From Sulfurivermis fontis (GTDB lineage: Bacteria > Pseudomonadota > Gammaproteobacteria > Thiohalomonadales > Thiohalomonadaceae): DNA of 64,000 nt. Each line of letters opens with the position of its first letter. The stretch's first letter is position 1. The notes under the pieces were generated by a model. It saw only the letters and a program-made list of their open reading frames with translations, had not been told where the DNA came from and ran no database searches. This document shows positions 40,725 through 49,810 of this stretch, one piece after another. The stretch spans positions 2,100,501 through 2,164,500 of the forward strand of contig NZ_AP018724.1 of assembly GCF_004001245.1 (NCBI RefSeq), read 5' to 3'. Both the position numbers and the translations under genes were made by a program.

Positions 40725-41525
40725 ATGTGCGACACCTGCGGCTGCAACATCACTCCCGGCAACAAGCACCTCATCGAGGCCGGCGGCAAACTGTCACACA
40801 GCGCTGACGGCAAGGCGGCGGTGGAGGTGCTGCACGGCCTGCTGGGCGAAAACGACCAGCAGGCGGCGCACAACCGCGAGCATCTGGAGAAACACGGCGT
40901 GCTCGCCATCAACCTGATGTCGTCCCCCGGCGCGGGCAAGACCGCATTGCTGGAGGCGACCATCGCGGCAATGAAGGATGAACTCCGCATCGCCGTCATC
41001 GAGGGCGATCTGGAGACCGAGAACGACGCCGAACGCATTCGCGCCCAGGGCGTGCCGGCGATCCAGATCACCACCGGCAGCGCCTGCCATCTGGACGCCC
41101 ACATGGTGCACGATGCCCTGCACCACCTCGACCTCGCAAAAATCGACCTGCTGTTCATCGAGAACGTCGGCAACCTGGTCTGCCCCGCCAGCTTCGACCT
41201 CGGCCAGCACCGCAACGTGGTGTTGCTCTCCACCACCGAGGGCGACGACAAGCCGGCGAAATACCCGGTGATGTTCCGCGCCGCCGATCTGCTGCTGCTC
41301 ACCAAGTCCGACCTGCTGGCCGTGCTGGACGACTTCGACCCGGCGCGGGCCGAACAGCATCTGCGCCAGCTGGCCAACGCCGCCCCGGTGCTGCAACTGT
41401 CCGCCCGCAAGGGCGCCGGCATGGACGCCTGGTTTGGCTGGCTGCGCGCAGAGACTGCGGCACGCCGCGCGGCCGCGCGCAAGCTGCGGCCAGCGGAAAG
41501 ATTCAACGGTGTATTCCGTGTATGA
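40725..41525 (+). CDS. hypB: Hydrogenase nickel-incorporation GTPase HypB
   Basis: The 266-residue GTPase starts MCDTCGCN, the N-terminal CxxCGC nickel site. The G domain has NLMSSPGAGKTALLEATIAA (Walker A), IAVIEGDLETENDAERIRAQ, IENVGNLVCPASFDLGQH and LLLTKSDLLAVLDDF. There is no His-rich nickel-storage tract between the two parts. Nickel storage may therefore rest on uptake by HupE. It lies between two repeat elements. Confidence 0.96.
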   Translation: MCDTCGCNITPGNKHLIEAGGKLSHSADGKAAVEVLHGLLGENDQQAAHNREHLEKHGVLAINLMSSPGAGKTALLEATIAAMKDELRIAVIEGDLETENDAERIRAQGVPAIQITTGSACHLDAHMVHDALHHLDLAKIDLLFIENVGNLVCPASFDLGQHRNVVLLSTTEGDDKPAKYPVMFRAADLLLLTKSDLLAVLDDFDPARAEQHLRQLANAAPVLQLSARKGAGMDAWFGWLRAETAARRAAARKLRPAERFNGVFRV

Positions 41526-41537
41526 ACGTCAAAAGAC

Positions 41538-41718
41538 TTCAACGCAAAGACGCAAAGGACGCGAAGAGCGCAAGGGTAATGGGGGCAAAAAGCCCCTGGA
41601 TGAACATCGCTGGTGCAGTGTGGTCTTGTGCGGACTCAGGTGCAGCGACGCGTAGGGTGCGCGGTGTGCACCCTACGGAAAAATTATTCTTTGCGCCCCT
41701 TTGCGTCTTTGCGTTGGA
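41538..41718. repeat. Inverted-repeat element, family A copy 3
   Basis: Arms at 41538-41558 and 41698-41718 are inverted copies with one mismatch in 21 (CAACGCAAAGACGCAAAGG). The 181-bp element fills the gap between hypB and hypD, and an inner palindrome at 41651-41677 (CGTAGGGTGC/GCACCCTACG) is a different repeat type. It splits the hyp operon and leaves hypD with no good ribosome site. Confidence 0.8.
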
Positions 41719-41736
41719 TTTTCGCGGTTTCCCGAT

Positions 41737-42831
41737 ATGACGCGTAGCGCCCGCGACTGGCTCGACCTGATCCGCGCCCTGCCGCTGACGGAGCCGGTGC
41801 GCATCATGAACGTCTGCGGCGGTCATGAACGCTCCATCACCACGGCCGGCCTGCGTGGTGTCCTGCCCCGCAACATCGAACTGATTCCCGGGCCCGGCTG
41901 CCCCGTATGCGTATGCCCGGAAGAGGCCATCTACGCGGCCATCCAGCACGGCCTGCGCGAGGAGGCCATCGTAGTGGCTTACGGCGACATGCTGCGCGTG
42001 CCGGTGAATGTGCCGAAGGACGAGGCGCGCTCGCTGGAACAGGCGCGCGCCCTCGGCGCCGATATCCGCCCCATCGCCTCGCCGCTCGAGGCGGCACGGA
42101 TCGCCCACGACAATCCCGCTCGCCAGGTGGTATTTCTTGCCGCCGGCTTCGAAACCACCACCGCACCGCTCGCCGCCCTGCTGCAGGAGGGCGCGCCGGA
42201 GAATCTCCTGCTGGTGATGGCCGGCCGCCTCACCTGGCCGGCGGTGGCGATGCTGCTGGATTCCGAACAACCCGGCTTCGATGCCCTCATCGCCCCCGGC
42301 CATGTATCGGCGGTGATGGGTTCCGACGAATGGCTGTTCGTGCCGGAAAAACATGGCCTGCCGGCGGCGGTGGCCGGTTTCAGCCCGGAGAGCCTGCTCG
42401 CCGCCTTTTACGCCGTAATCCGGCAGAAACTGGACGGCAAGGCCGGCCTGGCCAATTGCTATCCGGAGGTGGTCAGACCACAAGGCAATGTCGCCGCACG
42501 GCGCCTGCTGGCGGCCAGCTTCGACATCGGCGCCGCCCCCTGGCGCGGCATCGGCAACATCCCCGCCTCCGGCTACCACCTCAAGGGCGCGCTGCGCCGC
42601 CACGACGCCCGCGAACACCTGCCCGATCACGGCGCCGCACTGCGCCGCCGCGCCGGCGAGATGCCGCCCGGCTGCGACTGTGCCCGCGTGGTGCTGGGCA
42701 GGATCCCCCCCACCGCCTGCAAGCTGTACGGCCAGCCCTGCACCCCGCGCAGTCCCATCGGCCCCTGCATGGTGTCCGACGAGGGTGCCTGCCGCATCTG
42801 GTGGTCCGCGGGAACGGGCTCTGCATCTTGA
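41737..42831 (+). CDS. hypD: Hydrogenase maturation protein HypD
   Basis: The 364-residue iron-sulfur protein is the scaffold on which the Fe(CN)2CO unit is built with HypC and HypE. ATG 41737 is chosen over the upstream frame, which lies within repeat DNA. Motifs: IMNVCGGHERSITTAGLRGV, IPGPGCPVCVCPEEAIYAAI, and the C-terminal cluster region MPPGCDCARVVLGRIPPTAC then YGQPCTPRSPIGPCMVSDEG. Length is typical. The gap to the next gene holds an AGGAGGAG ribosome site. Confidence 0.96.
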   Translation: MTRSARDWLDLIRALPLTEPVRIMNVCGGHERSITTAGLRGVLPRNIELIPGPGCPVCVCPEEAIYAAIQHGLREEAIVVAYGDMLRVPVNVPKDEARSLEQARALGADIRPIASPLEAARIAHDNPARQVVFLAAGFETTTAPLAALLQEGAPENLLLVMAGRLTWPAVAMLLDSEQPGFDALIAPGHVSAVMGSDEWLFVPEKHGLPAAVAGFSPESLLAAFYAVIRQKLDGKAGLANCYPEVVRPQGNVAARRLLAASFDIGAAPWRGIGNIPASGYHLKGALRRHDAREHLPDHGAALRRRAGEMPPGCDCARVVLGRIPPTACKLYGQPCTPRSPIGPCMVSDEGACRIWWSAGTGSAS

Positions 42832-42905
42832 TCCAAATCAAATACACGCACACATCGAACGGCTATTGATCTCCCTCCACACGACACAACTCAGGAGGAG
42901 AGACC

Positions 42906-43421
42906 ATGTTCGACTTTTTCAAAAAGAAGGGGGAGAGCAAACAGGACGCGCCTGCGGCGGCGACGCCGCAATACAACACCGCCCCCGGCACCGAGATCCG
43001 CTATCACCCCGAGCTGATAGACCAGCTGAAGTCCGACCATCAGGCCCTGCTCGGCCTCTATGGCGAAATCAAGGCCGCCTTCGATGAAGGCGACTACGCC
43101 GCGGTGTCGCAGAAACTCGACGCCTTCCGCAGCGGATTGCAGAGCCACCTGCTCACCGAGAACGTGCGCCTGTACATCTATCTGGACCGCTGTCTGGCCA
43201 ACGACGAAACCAATTCCGAACTGATCCGCGGTTTCCGCCGCGAGATGGACGGCATCGCCAAGGTAGCGATGAACTTCCTGAAGAAATACGAGGCCATCGG
43301 TGTGGACAAGGAACTGGCCGGGGCCTTCGCCAAGGACTTCGCCACCATCGGCCAGGTGCTGGGACAACGCATCCAGAAGGAAGAGCAGGTGCTGTATCCG
43401 CTGTACATGCCGCAGTACTGA
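42906..43421 (+). CDS. Hemerythrin-like four-helix protein
   Basis: The 171-residue protein (FFKKKGESKQDAPAAATPQY then IDQLKSDHQALLGLYGEI, LQSHLLTENVRLYIYLDRCL, KEEQVLYPLYMPQY) is predicted to be a helical HHE-type bundle. Only three His are visible (residues 34, 45 and 81), fewer than the five-His di-iron set, so metal and O2 binding are doubtful. The layout also recalls the Rsd/AlgQ regulators. The ATG has a strong AGGAGGAGAG site and follows hypD. A role in hydrogenase protection or regulation is possible but unproven. Confidence 0.75.
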   Translation: MFDFFKKKGESKQDAPAAATPQYNTAPGTEIRYHPELIDQLKSDHQALLGLYGEIKAAFDEGDYAAVSQKLDAFRSGLQSHLLTENVRLYIYLDRCLANDETNSELIRGFRREMDGIAKVAMNFLKKYEAIGVDKELAGAFAKDFATIGQVLGQRIQKEEQVLYPLYMPQY

Positions 43422-43425
43422 GCAG

Positions 43426-43538
43426 GTACGGGAGGCGGGATACGCGGGACGAAATACCAAACGGTCTGGTGTCTGAGCGCGAAACAGGGCGCACGAACCA
43501 AAACCGTTGTGCCTATCTCGTACCTCGTATCCCGTCCC
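43426..43538. repeat. Inverted-repeat element, family E copy 1 (CGTACCTCGTATCCCGTCCC arm)
   Basis: GGTACGGGAGGCGGGATACG (43426) and TCGTACCTCGTATCCCGTCC (43518) are imperfect inverted copies. It fills the gap between the hemerythrin-like gene and the convergent K+ channel gene; the channel stop codon (43538-43540) touches the right arm. Related copies are at 63399-63510 and inside the uracil-DNA glycosylase gene. Confidence 0.6.
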
Positions 43539-45226
43539 TAACCCCTCGCCCGCAGGGCCTTCCACACCCAGCCGGCGGGGCGCTCCTCACCGCTGAGGAC
43601 GTAGCGCAGCACGTTGTCGTTGAGTGTGGTGCGGGCCATGCGCTCCGCCACACCGCTGCGGCCGCAGAACAGCAGGCGATCGCCGCTGCGCAACACGACA
43701 TCCCCCGTCGGCATCAAGCGTGTCTCCCGCCCGCGCTGCAATAACAGCGCGATGGCGGGCAGCGCTTCGTCGCGCGCACGCGGATCGCGCATGATCTCGC
43801 CCAGGCGCACATCGCCGGCCGCCAGTGCCCGCAGCAGGGCAGGCGCCTCATTGCCGTCCAGCGTCAGCGTCCACACCGCGGGAACCACCTCGCCGGTCAC
43901 CGCGCTGATGCGGCTCACCACCTCGTTGGCCCAGTCGTTGCTCTGCGCGCGCGCCTGCTGCAGGAATACCGGCAACAAGGGGGTGGTGAGCTGGGCCAGG
44001 ATGTCCTCGGCGATGATCTCGCTGCGGTGCATCACCAGATCGAGCCTGGCGGCCTTGAAGATGGCGTCGTTGTCATGCCGGTTCTGCCGCGCCACCATGA
44101 ACAACTTGGGATTGAGTTCCGCTGCCGTCATCACGATGGACAGATTGTTGGCATCGTTGTCGGTGCCGGCGACGATGCCCACCGCCTCGTCGATTCCGGC
44201 GGCCTGCAGCGTTATCGCCTCCGTGCCGCGGCCGATGATGCAGCGATCGGCGCAGCCGGTGCGCTGCGGGTCGGCCTCGACGATCACGACCTCGACTCCT
44301 TCACCCACCAGACTTTCGTGCACCGCCTTGCCGAAGCGGCCGTAACCACACAACACCCACTTGCCGTGCGGCGGATACAGCGGCTCCGACAGCGGCATAT
44401 TGGGTACCGAGGTCAACCATTCATAGAGCAGATGGGTCCCCGGCGAGTGCAGCGCCAGCCCCAGCCGATCGCCGAAGGTATCGAAGGGGTTGATAATGTA
44501 ATCGGTGCCGAAGGACGCCATGTTGTTCTGCACATCGCGCGTCTCGGCGCGGCAGATCACCGGCAGCGGCCGGTTGAGCAGTTTGCTGGTGATGGCGATC
44601 TTCAGGTTGGCCTCGTCGTCGTCGGTGAGCGCCACCACGCCGCGGCAGTGATGGTGGAGCAGGCCCGCCATGGTGAGGTAGGACGACAGGCTGGCGTCGG
44701 CACACAGGCCAGGCACATACATGCCCATATCCTCCAGCTCCAGGTCATCGATGCGGTCAGGATTGCGGTCGATGACCACGGCGCGGATGTTGCGCTGCGC
44801 CAGGGCACGCACCAGCAGGCTGCCGGTGTCACCATAACCACAGATGATATAGAACGGCTCGCGCAGGCGGCGGATGCTGCGTGCAAACGCCTGCTCGATC
44901 ACCGCGCGCTTGAAGGCCGGCTCCTGCAACAGGGTGAGGATCTTGCCGATGGCATACAGCCAGGCGATTACAGACAGATAGATGGAGACGATGGTCCACA
45001 TGCGCTGCGCATCGGTGAAGGCATGGGGCACTTCACCGAAACCGATGGTCGTCGCCGTATAGCTGATGACATAGAAGGCATGGAAAAAGCCCATATGCCA
45101 GGGCCGGCCCTGATCGTCCACACCGGGGATCAGCACCAGGCCCAGCACGGCGATGGTGTAGGCGGCGATCAGCACCAGCAGCGGCGCACGCATGCGCCGC
45201 AGGAACAGGAAGATGACCTTGTCCAT
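43538..45226 (-). CDS. K+ channel-like protein with two RCK/TrkA-N domains
   Basis: The 562-residue protein has a two-helix channel part (LLVLIAAYTIAVLGLVLIP; pore GFFHAFYVISYTATTIGFGE; MWTIVSIYLSVIAWLYAIGK) whose TTIGFGE filter resembles K+ channels. Two NAD-binding RCK domains follow: IICGYGDTGSLLVRALAQRN (~130) and WVLCGYGRFGKAVHESLVGE (~290), then a TrkA-C domain (DVVLRSGDRLLFCGRSGVAE). It is probably a ligand-gated potassium channel at the inner membrane. It is last in an overlapping operon with endonuclease V and a small membrane protein. Confidence 0.9.
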   Translation of the reverse strand: MDKVIFLFLRRMRAPLLVLIAAYTIAVLGLVLIPGVDDQGRPWHMGFFHAFYVISYTATTIGFGEVPHAFTDAQRMWTIVSIYLSVIAWLYAIGKILTLLQEPAFKRAVIEQAFARSIRRLREPFYIICGYGDTGSLLVRALAQRNIRAVVIDRNPDRIDDLELEDMGMYVPGLCADASLSSYLTMAGLLHHHCRGVVALTDDDEANLKIAITSKLLNRPLPVICRAETRDVQNNMASFGTDYIINPFDTFGDRLGLALHSPGTHLLYEWLTSVPNMPLSEPLYPPHGKWVLCGYGRFGKAVHESLVGEGVEVVIVEADPQRTGCADRCIIGRGTEAITLQAAGIDEAVGIVAGTDNDANNLSIVMTAAELNPKLFMVARQNRHDNDAIFKAARLDLVMHRSEIIAEDILAQLTTPLLPVFLQQARAQSNDWANEVVSRISAVTGEVVPAVWTLTLDGNEAPALLRALAAGDVRLGEIMRDPRARDEALPAIALLLQRGRETRLMPTGDVVLRSGDRLLFCGRSGVAERMARTTLNDNVLRYVLSGEERPAGWVWKALRARG

Positions 45227-45609
45227 CAGCGCCGCAGGTTGGTGGTTTCGATGATCAGCAGCACCACCGAAACGATGTTGGCCAGCATGGCGCCGCCGGC
45301 GAGGGAAACGATGCTGCCCATCACCATCGAATCCAGGCCGGTGCCGCTGACATGCTGGGCATAGCCCCAGACGACTGCCGCCGCCAACAACTGCAGGTCG
45401 GCCACCAGCGACGAGGCCAGCAGCAGCGCGCCCATCTGCGTGCGATCGCCGAACTTGAGCACCGTGGCGATCAGGTTGACCACGATCACCGCAAACAGCT
45501 CATAGACGTTATGGTGATCGGGGTTGTCGAATTCGCCGATGAAGAAGCCGAAGTTCAGGGTCAGCGCCAGAATGATGAAGAAACCGAAGACGACCTTTTC
45601 CAGGTTCAT
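45226..45609 (-). CDS. Small conserved membrane protein (DUF6394-like)
   Basis: The 127-residue protein has three or four membrane segments ([79 protein letters not shown]). It overlaps nfi by 4 bp (ATGA) and the K+ channel by 1 bp. The tight coupling to the channel suggests an accessory subunit, which is inference. I recall this type as DUF6394 next to channel genes, but the assignment is moderate. Confidence 0.7.
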   Translation of the reverse strand: MNLEKVVFGFFIILALTLNFGFFIGEFDNPDHHNVYELFAVIVVNLIATVLKFGDRTQMGALLLASSLVADLQLLAAAVVWGYAQHVSGTGLDSMVMGSIVSLAGGAMLANIVSVVLLIIETTNLRR

Positions 45610-46340
45610 GAATTATTCTCTCCCGTTGGCAATGGCACTGATTGTAGGCACGAATCCGCGCCGTCGACAAACTGTGCCACCGAGGCCAGATGATGGGCCT
45701 GGCGCGTGGTCTCCGGCAAACGATAGCGCCCGGTGCAGGCCAGGGTGTAGTACACGGCGGTGGGCAGGCTGATGCGGTGTCCGGGCGAGACGAACAGCGG
45801 CTTCACGCCGCGCCGCGTGCGCAGCACGGCACCGATGATTTCCCCACCGTCACGTAGCGGCACCCAGGCACCGCGCTGATCGGGCAACTGGCCGAAGGTA
45901 CCCAGCAGCCGGCTCTTCGCCACGCCGATGGCCGGCACGTCGCACAACACGCCGAGATGGGCGGCGATGCCGAAGCGGCGCGGGTGGGCGATACCCTGGC
46001 CGTCGCACAGCAGCAGATCTGGCCGCCCGCGCAGTCGCGCCAGCGCCTCCAGCACGGCCGGAATCTCGCGGAAGGACAGCAGGCCCGGTACGTAGGGGAA
46101 ACCGGTGGGACGGCGCGCGATGGCGTATTCCATGAGTTCCAGCTCGGGATAGGACAACAGCGCCACCGCGGCGCGCGTGATGGTGTTGTCCTGCTCGAAA
46201 CCGACGTCGACACCGGCCACACAGCGCACCTCGCCCAACCGGTCGCGCAGCACCACCCTGCCGCGCAGCGACTCCTGCAAAGCCCGCGCCGCCGCTGGCG
46301 TCACGTCCCAGGCATGATTGAGCAGCGGCGTCAGGCCCAT
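45606..46340 (-). CDS. nfi: Endonuclease V
   Basis: The 244-residue enzyme cleaves DNA at deaminated bases such as hypoxanthine. Motifs: [20 protein letters not shown] (first Asp), [40 protein letters not shown] (second Asp), GVAKSRL and [23 protein letters not shown] 46340 is chosen; a TTG six codons upstream is possible. It leads the operon with a small membrane protein and the K+ channel (4-bp overlap). It lies divergent from the thioredoxin gene across ~80 bp. Confidence 0.94.
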   Translation of the reverse strand: MGLTPLLNHAWDVTPAAARALQESLRGRVVLRDRLGEVRCVAGVDVGFEQDNTITRAAVALLSYPELELMEYAIARRPTGFPYVPGLLSFREIPAVLEALARLRGRPDLLLCDGQGIAHPRRFGIAAHLGVLCDVPAIGVAKSRLLGTFGQLPDQRGAWVPLRDGGEIIGAVLRTRRGVKPLFVSPGHRISLPTAVYYTLACTGRYRLPETTRQAHHLASVAQFVDGADSCLQSVPLPTGENNS

Positions 46341-46420
46341 GGCCGGCGCCGGTTGCAAAGCAGGCAGGGGATGCGCAGAATGGCGCGCTGCACGTTTTCA
46401 CCCCGAACTGGCGAATAATC

Positions 46421-46771
46421 ATGACTGGACATAATCCGTACATCTTCGATGTGATGCAGGAGGACTTCAAGGACAAGGTGCTGGAGGCTTCGCACCGGCA
46501 GCCGATCCTGCTCGACATCTGGGCCGAGTGGTGCTCCCCCTGCCTGGCCCTGGCGCCGGTGCTGGACAAGGTGTTGCGTGAATACGCGGGCAAGGTGCTG
46601 CTCGCCAAACTGGATGCCGACGAAGGCGAGAACATGAAGATCGCCGGCCACTACAAGGCGCGCGGCTTCCCCACCGTGATCCTGTTCAAGAACGGCGCCG
46701 AGGTGGATCGCTTCACCTCCGCGCGGCCGGCACCCTTCGTGCGCGAGTTTCTCGATCGCCACATCGCCTAG
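46421..46771 (+). CDS. Thioredoxin family protein
   Basis: The 116-residue cytoplasmic protein (no signal peptide) has the thioredoxin fold with LLDIWAEWCSPCLALAPVLD (CSPC active site) and ARGFPTVILFKNGAEVDRFT (cis-Pro). Such N-terminal CSPC-type proteins resemble the first domain of YbbN/CnoX. It may act as a thiol reductase or chaperone co-factor. Its TAG stop (46769-46771) is part of the left end of a MITE-like element. Confidence 0.9.
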   Translation: MTGHNPYIFDVMQEDFKDKVLEASHRQPILLDIWAEWCSPCLALAPVLDKVLREYAGKVLLAKLDADEGENMKIAGHYKARGFPTVILFKNGAEVDRFTSARPAPFVREFLDRHIA

Positions 46772-46926
46772 GGAAGCTCTGAATAAGTTCAGAGCTTCCG
46801 CGGCACAGGGATGTGCCGCCATTTTTCAACGACGATAAGCCGTTGAAAAATGAAGCCGAGCGAAAATCACACTTTTCGCTGGCGTGGTCTGAGAAGTCCA
46901 GGATGGACTTATTCAGACCTTCCCTA
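46769..46926. mobile_element. MITE-like element, family C (TAGGGAAG...CTTCCCTA ends)
   Basis: TAGGGAAGCTCTGAATAAGT (46769-46788) and its inverted copy at 46907-46926 match at 19 of 20 positions; the 158-bp element contains inner hairpins (CATTTTTCAACGACG with GTTGAAAAATG, and GCGAAAATC with TTTTCGC). TA at each end fits a TA target duplication typical of IS630/mariner-derived MITEs; that origin is inference. The stop codon of the thioredoxin gene is its first three bases. Short versions are at 26405-26440 and 20591-20610. Confidence 0.75.
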
Positions 46927-46992
46927 GTTCCGGGTTTCGCCCGGGACGACGGGAGGCTTGCAACCCGCGGCCCGAAACTCGAAACTCGGCAC

Positions 46993-49248
46993 ATGCCTTC
47001 CCTGCGCCTGATCATCGGCGGCCACGTCCAGGGCGTCGGCTTCCGCCCCTTCGTCTACCGCCTCGCCCGCAGCCACGGCATCGGCGGCTGGGTGCGCAAT
47101 CGCAGCGGTGTGGTGGAAATCCTGGCACAGGGCGAACCGGCCGTACTCGATGCCTTCATCGCAGCGCTCATCGATCAGGCGCCGCCGCTGGCACAGCCCG
47201 CACTCCTCCACCGTATGGAGGCCGCCGACGCATCGCCACACAGCGGCTTTGCCATCCTGCCCAGCGATGCCGGTGACCCGCCGCAGATCCATGTGCCGCC
47301 CGATTACTTCGCCTGCGCCGACTGCCTGGGCGAGATGCGCGACCCGCAGGACCGCCGTTACCGCTACCCCTTCATCAACTGCACCCAGTGCGGCCCGCGT
47401 TACACCCTCATCGCGCGCCTGCCCTACGACCGCCCCAACACCTCGATGGCGGGATTCCCGCTCTGCCCGGCCTGTCGCGCCGAATACGAAAACCCCGCCG
47501 ACCGCCGCTTCCATGCCGAACCGATCGCCTGCCCGCAGTGCGGGCCACAGCTGGAGTTCGTGCACGAGGCGGACACCATTACCGACAACGAAGCCGCCCT
47601 GCGCGCCACGGTGAGCGCGCTGCGCGCCGGCGCCATCGTCGCGGTAAAGGGCGTCGGCGGCTATCACCTGCTGTGCGACGCGAGCAGTGATGCGGCGGTG
47701 CAGCGCCTGCGTTCGCGCAAGCAGCGGCCGCACAAGCCGCTGGCGGTGATGTTTCCGCAGCAGGGCAGGGACGGCCTCGACCTGCTGCGCACGCAACTGG
47801 AGCCAACCGCAGACGAGGCCGCCCTGCTGGGCTCGCCGCAGCGCCCCATCGTGCTGTGCCGCCGCCGCGCCGACAGCACCCTGGCCCCCGCCCTCGCCCC
47901 TGGCCTCGACGAAATCGGCGCCCTGCTGCCCTACGCGCCGCTGCATCACCTGCTGCTGGACGATTTCGGCGGCCCGCTGGTGGCCACCTCGGGCAACATC
48001 AGCGGCGAGCCGGTGCTGACCGACAATGGCGAGGCCGCCCGCCGTCTGGCCGGGATCGCCGACGCCTTCCTGCACCACGACCGCCCGATCCTGCGTCCCG
48101 CCGATGACCCGGTCTGGCGCAGCAGCCGCGGGACACCTCGCCCGCTGCGCCTCGGCCGCGGCAATGCCCCTCTGGAATTGCCGCTGCCATTGCGCCTCGA
48201 CGCGCCGCTGCTCGCCGTGGGCGGCCACATGAAAAACAGCCTCGCCCTGGCCTGGGAGGATCGCATCGTGATCTCGCCACACATCGGCGACCTGGACGCC
48301 CCCCGCGCCCTCGCCGTATTCGCCCAGGTGGCCGCCGATCTGCAACAGCTGTACGGCGTGCAGGCACAGCGCCTCGTCTGCGATACCCATCCGGGCTACG
48401 CCAGCAGCCGGTGGGCCCGGCAAAGTGGCCTGCCCGTGCAGGCGGTGCAGCACCACCACGCCCATGCCGGCGCCCTCTACGGCGAACATGCAGGCCGCGG
48501 CGACTGGCTGGTGTTCACCTGGGACGGCACCGGCCTGGGCAGCGACGGTACGCTGTGGGGCGGCGAGGCCCTGTGCGGCCGCCCCGGCCACTGGCAGCGC
48601 GTCGGCAGCCTGCGCCCCTTTCATCTGCCCGGCGGCGACCGGGCCGGCCGCGAGCCCTGGCGCGCCGCCCTGGCCCTGCTGTGGGAGTGCGGCAAGGAGG
48701 CGCCGGACTTTCATCCCGACCAGGCCCTGCTGCAACACGCCTGGCAGCAGCGCCTCAACACACCGCAAAGCTCCGCCGCCGGCCGTCTGTTCGACGCCGC
48801 CGCGGCCCTCACCGGCCTGTGCCGCCAGGCCAGCTTCGAGGGCCAGGGACCGATGCTGCTGGAGGCCATCGCGCCGGGGGATGCCACACCCGTCACCCTG
48901 CCGCTGTACGACGACAGCGGGGTACTGCGCATCGACTGGACGCCGCTGCTGCCCATGCTGCGCGACGATGCGTTGCCCACCGCTGTGCGTGCCGGCATCT
49001 TCCACGCCAGCCTGGCCGCCGCCATCGCCGCCCAGGCGCAGGCCCTGCGCCGGAGCCATGACTTCACCACCGTCGCCCTCGGCGGCGGCGTGTTCCAGAA
49101 CCGTCTGCTCACCGAGCTGGCCGCCGCCGCCCTGGAGGCCGTCGGCTTCACCGTGCGCCTCGCCACCCGACTCCCCTGCAACGACGGCGGACTGTGCTAC
49201 GGCCAGGTCATCGAGGCCGCCGCCCACGACCAAGGACTCACAGCATGA
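46993..49248 (+). CDS. hypF: Carbamoyltransferase HypF (cyanide ligand synthesis)
   Basis: The 751-residue enzyme activates carbamoyl phosphate and passes the carbamoyl group to HypE. ATG 46993 is used; the upstream frame runs through the MITE. Acylphosphatase domain: GGHVQGVGFRPFVYRLARSH. Zinc fingers: CADCLGEM, CTQCGPRYTL, CPACRAEY, CPQCGPQLEF. The YrdC-like domain spans ~195-370 (VAVKGVGGYHLLCDASSDAA, FGGPLVATSGNISGEPVLTD). The Kae1-like domain has HHHAHAGALYGEH and GGGVFQNRLLTELAA. It is separated from the hypCABD group by ~3.5 kb. Confidence 0.96.
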   Translation: MPSLRLIIGGHVQGVGFRPFVYRLARSHGIGGWVRNRSGVVEILAQGEPAVLDAFIAALIDQAPPLAQPALLHRMEAADASPHSGFAILPSDAGDPPQIHVPPDYFACADCLGEMRDPQDRRYRYPFINCTQCGPRYTLIARLPYDRPNTSMAGFPLCPACRAEYENPADRRFHAEPIACPQCGPQLEFVHEADTITDNEAALRATVSALRAGAIVAVKGVGGYHLLCDASSDAAVQRLRSRKQRPHKPLAVMFPQQGRDGLDLLRTQLEPTADEAALLGSPQRPIVLCRRRADSTLAPALAPGLDEIGALLPYAPLHHLLLDDFGGPLVATSGNISGEPVLTDNGEAARRLAGIADAFLHHDRPILRPADDPVWRSSRGTPRPLRLGRGNAPLELPLPLRLDAPLLAVGGHMKNSLALAWEDRIVISPHIGDLDAPRALAVFAQVAADLQQLYGVQAQRLVCDTHPGYASSRWARQSGLPVQAVQHHHAHAGALYGEHAGRGDWLVFTWDGTGLGSDGTLWGGEALCGRPGHWQRVGSLRPFHLPGGDRAGREPWRAALALLWECGKEAPDFHPDQALLQHAWQQRLNTPQSSAAGRLFDAAAALTGLCRQASFEGQGPMLLEAIAPGDATPVTLPLYDDSGVLRIDWTPLLPMLRDDALPTAVRAGIFHASLAAAIAAQAQALRRSHDFTTVALGGGVFQNRLLTELAAAALEAVGFTVRLATRLPCNDGGLCYGQVIEAAAHDQGLTA

Positions 49249-49715
49249 CCGACACCCTCGACTACGCCGCCCTGCTCGCCCCCGCCCTGGAAGAGGCCCG
49301 CCTCGGCTTTGCCGAGGGCGGCGTGCCGGTGGGCGCCGCCCTGTTCGACGCACAGGGCACCCTGCTCGGCCGCGGCCGCAACCGCCGCGTGCAGGACAAC
49401 GACCCCTCGGTGCATGGCGAGACCGACGCCTTCCGCAAGGCCGGGAGACAAACCAATTACCGCGACAAGATCCTGGTCACCACCCTGGCCCCCTGCTGGT
49501 ACTGCTCGGGCCTCATCCGCCAGTTCCACATCGGCACCGTGGTGGTGGGCGAGGCGGAGAATTTCAGCGGTCATCTGGACTGGCTGCGCGCGGCCGGGGT
49601 GAAGGTGGTGGTACTGCACAACGCCGAATGCATCGACCTGATGCGCCGTTTCATCCGCCAGTCGCCGGAGATCTGGAACGAGGACATCGGCGAGTGCGAC
49701 TGCGACGGCCACTGA
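49245..49715 (+). CDS. Cytosine deaminase-like nucleobase deaminase (yeast FCY1 type)
   Basis: The 156-residue protein has the zinc deaminase motifs HGETDAF (His-57, Glu-59) and LAPCWYCSGLI (Cys-84, Cys-87). VVVGEAENFSGHLDWLRAAG and the ending SPEIWNEDIGECDCDG resemble the yeast cytosine deaminase Fcy1 more than TadA or bacterial CodA. ATG 49245 overlaps the hypF stop by 4 bp. It probably converts cytosine to uracil for salvage; no uptake gene is nearby. The coupling to hypF has no obvious metabolic link. Confidence 0.88.
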   Translation: MTDTLDYAALLAPALEEARLGFAEGGVPVGAALFDAQGTLLGRGRNRRVQDNDPSVHGETDAFRKAGRQTNYRDKILVTTLAPCWYCSGLIRQFHIGTVVVGEAENFSGHLDWLRAAGVKVVVLHNAECIDLMRRFIRQSPEIWNEDIGECDCDGH

Positions 49716-49752
49716 CACTCGCCACGACACCCAAATAACCGACCTGACTGCC

Positions 49753-49795
49753 TTGACATGGCCGCGCCCCTGAAAGATAGTAATCGAATACTATC
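49753..49795 (+). promoter_or_regulatory. Promoter with overlapping palindromic operator upstream of the TetR gene
   Basis: TTGACA (49753-49758) and GATAGT (49776-49781) are 17 bp apart. The palindrome GATAGTAATCGAATACTATC (49776-49795) overlaps the -10 region and lies 15 bp before the TetR ATG, fitting autorepression. Confidence 0.7.
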
Positions 49796-49810
49796 TTCCC
49801 CAGGCGCGCC

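Noticed and set aside
46924-49353. An 809-codon open frame antisense to hypF
   Set aside because: Same shadow effect; hypF motifs are complete on the plus strand.
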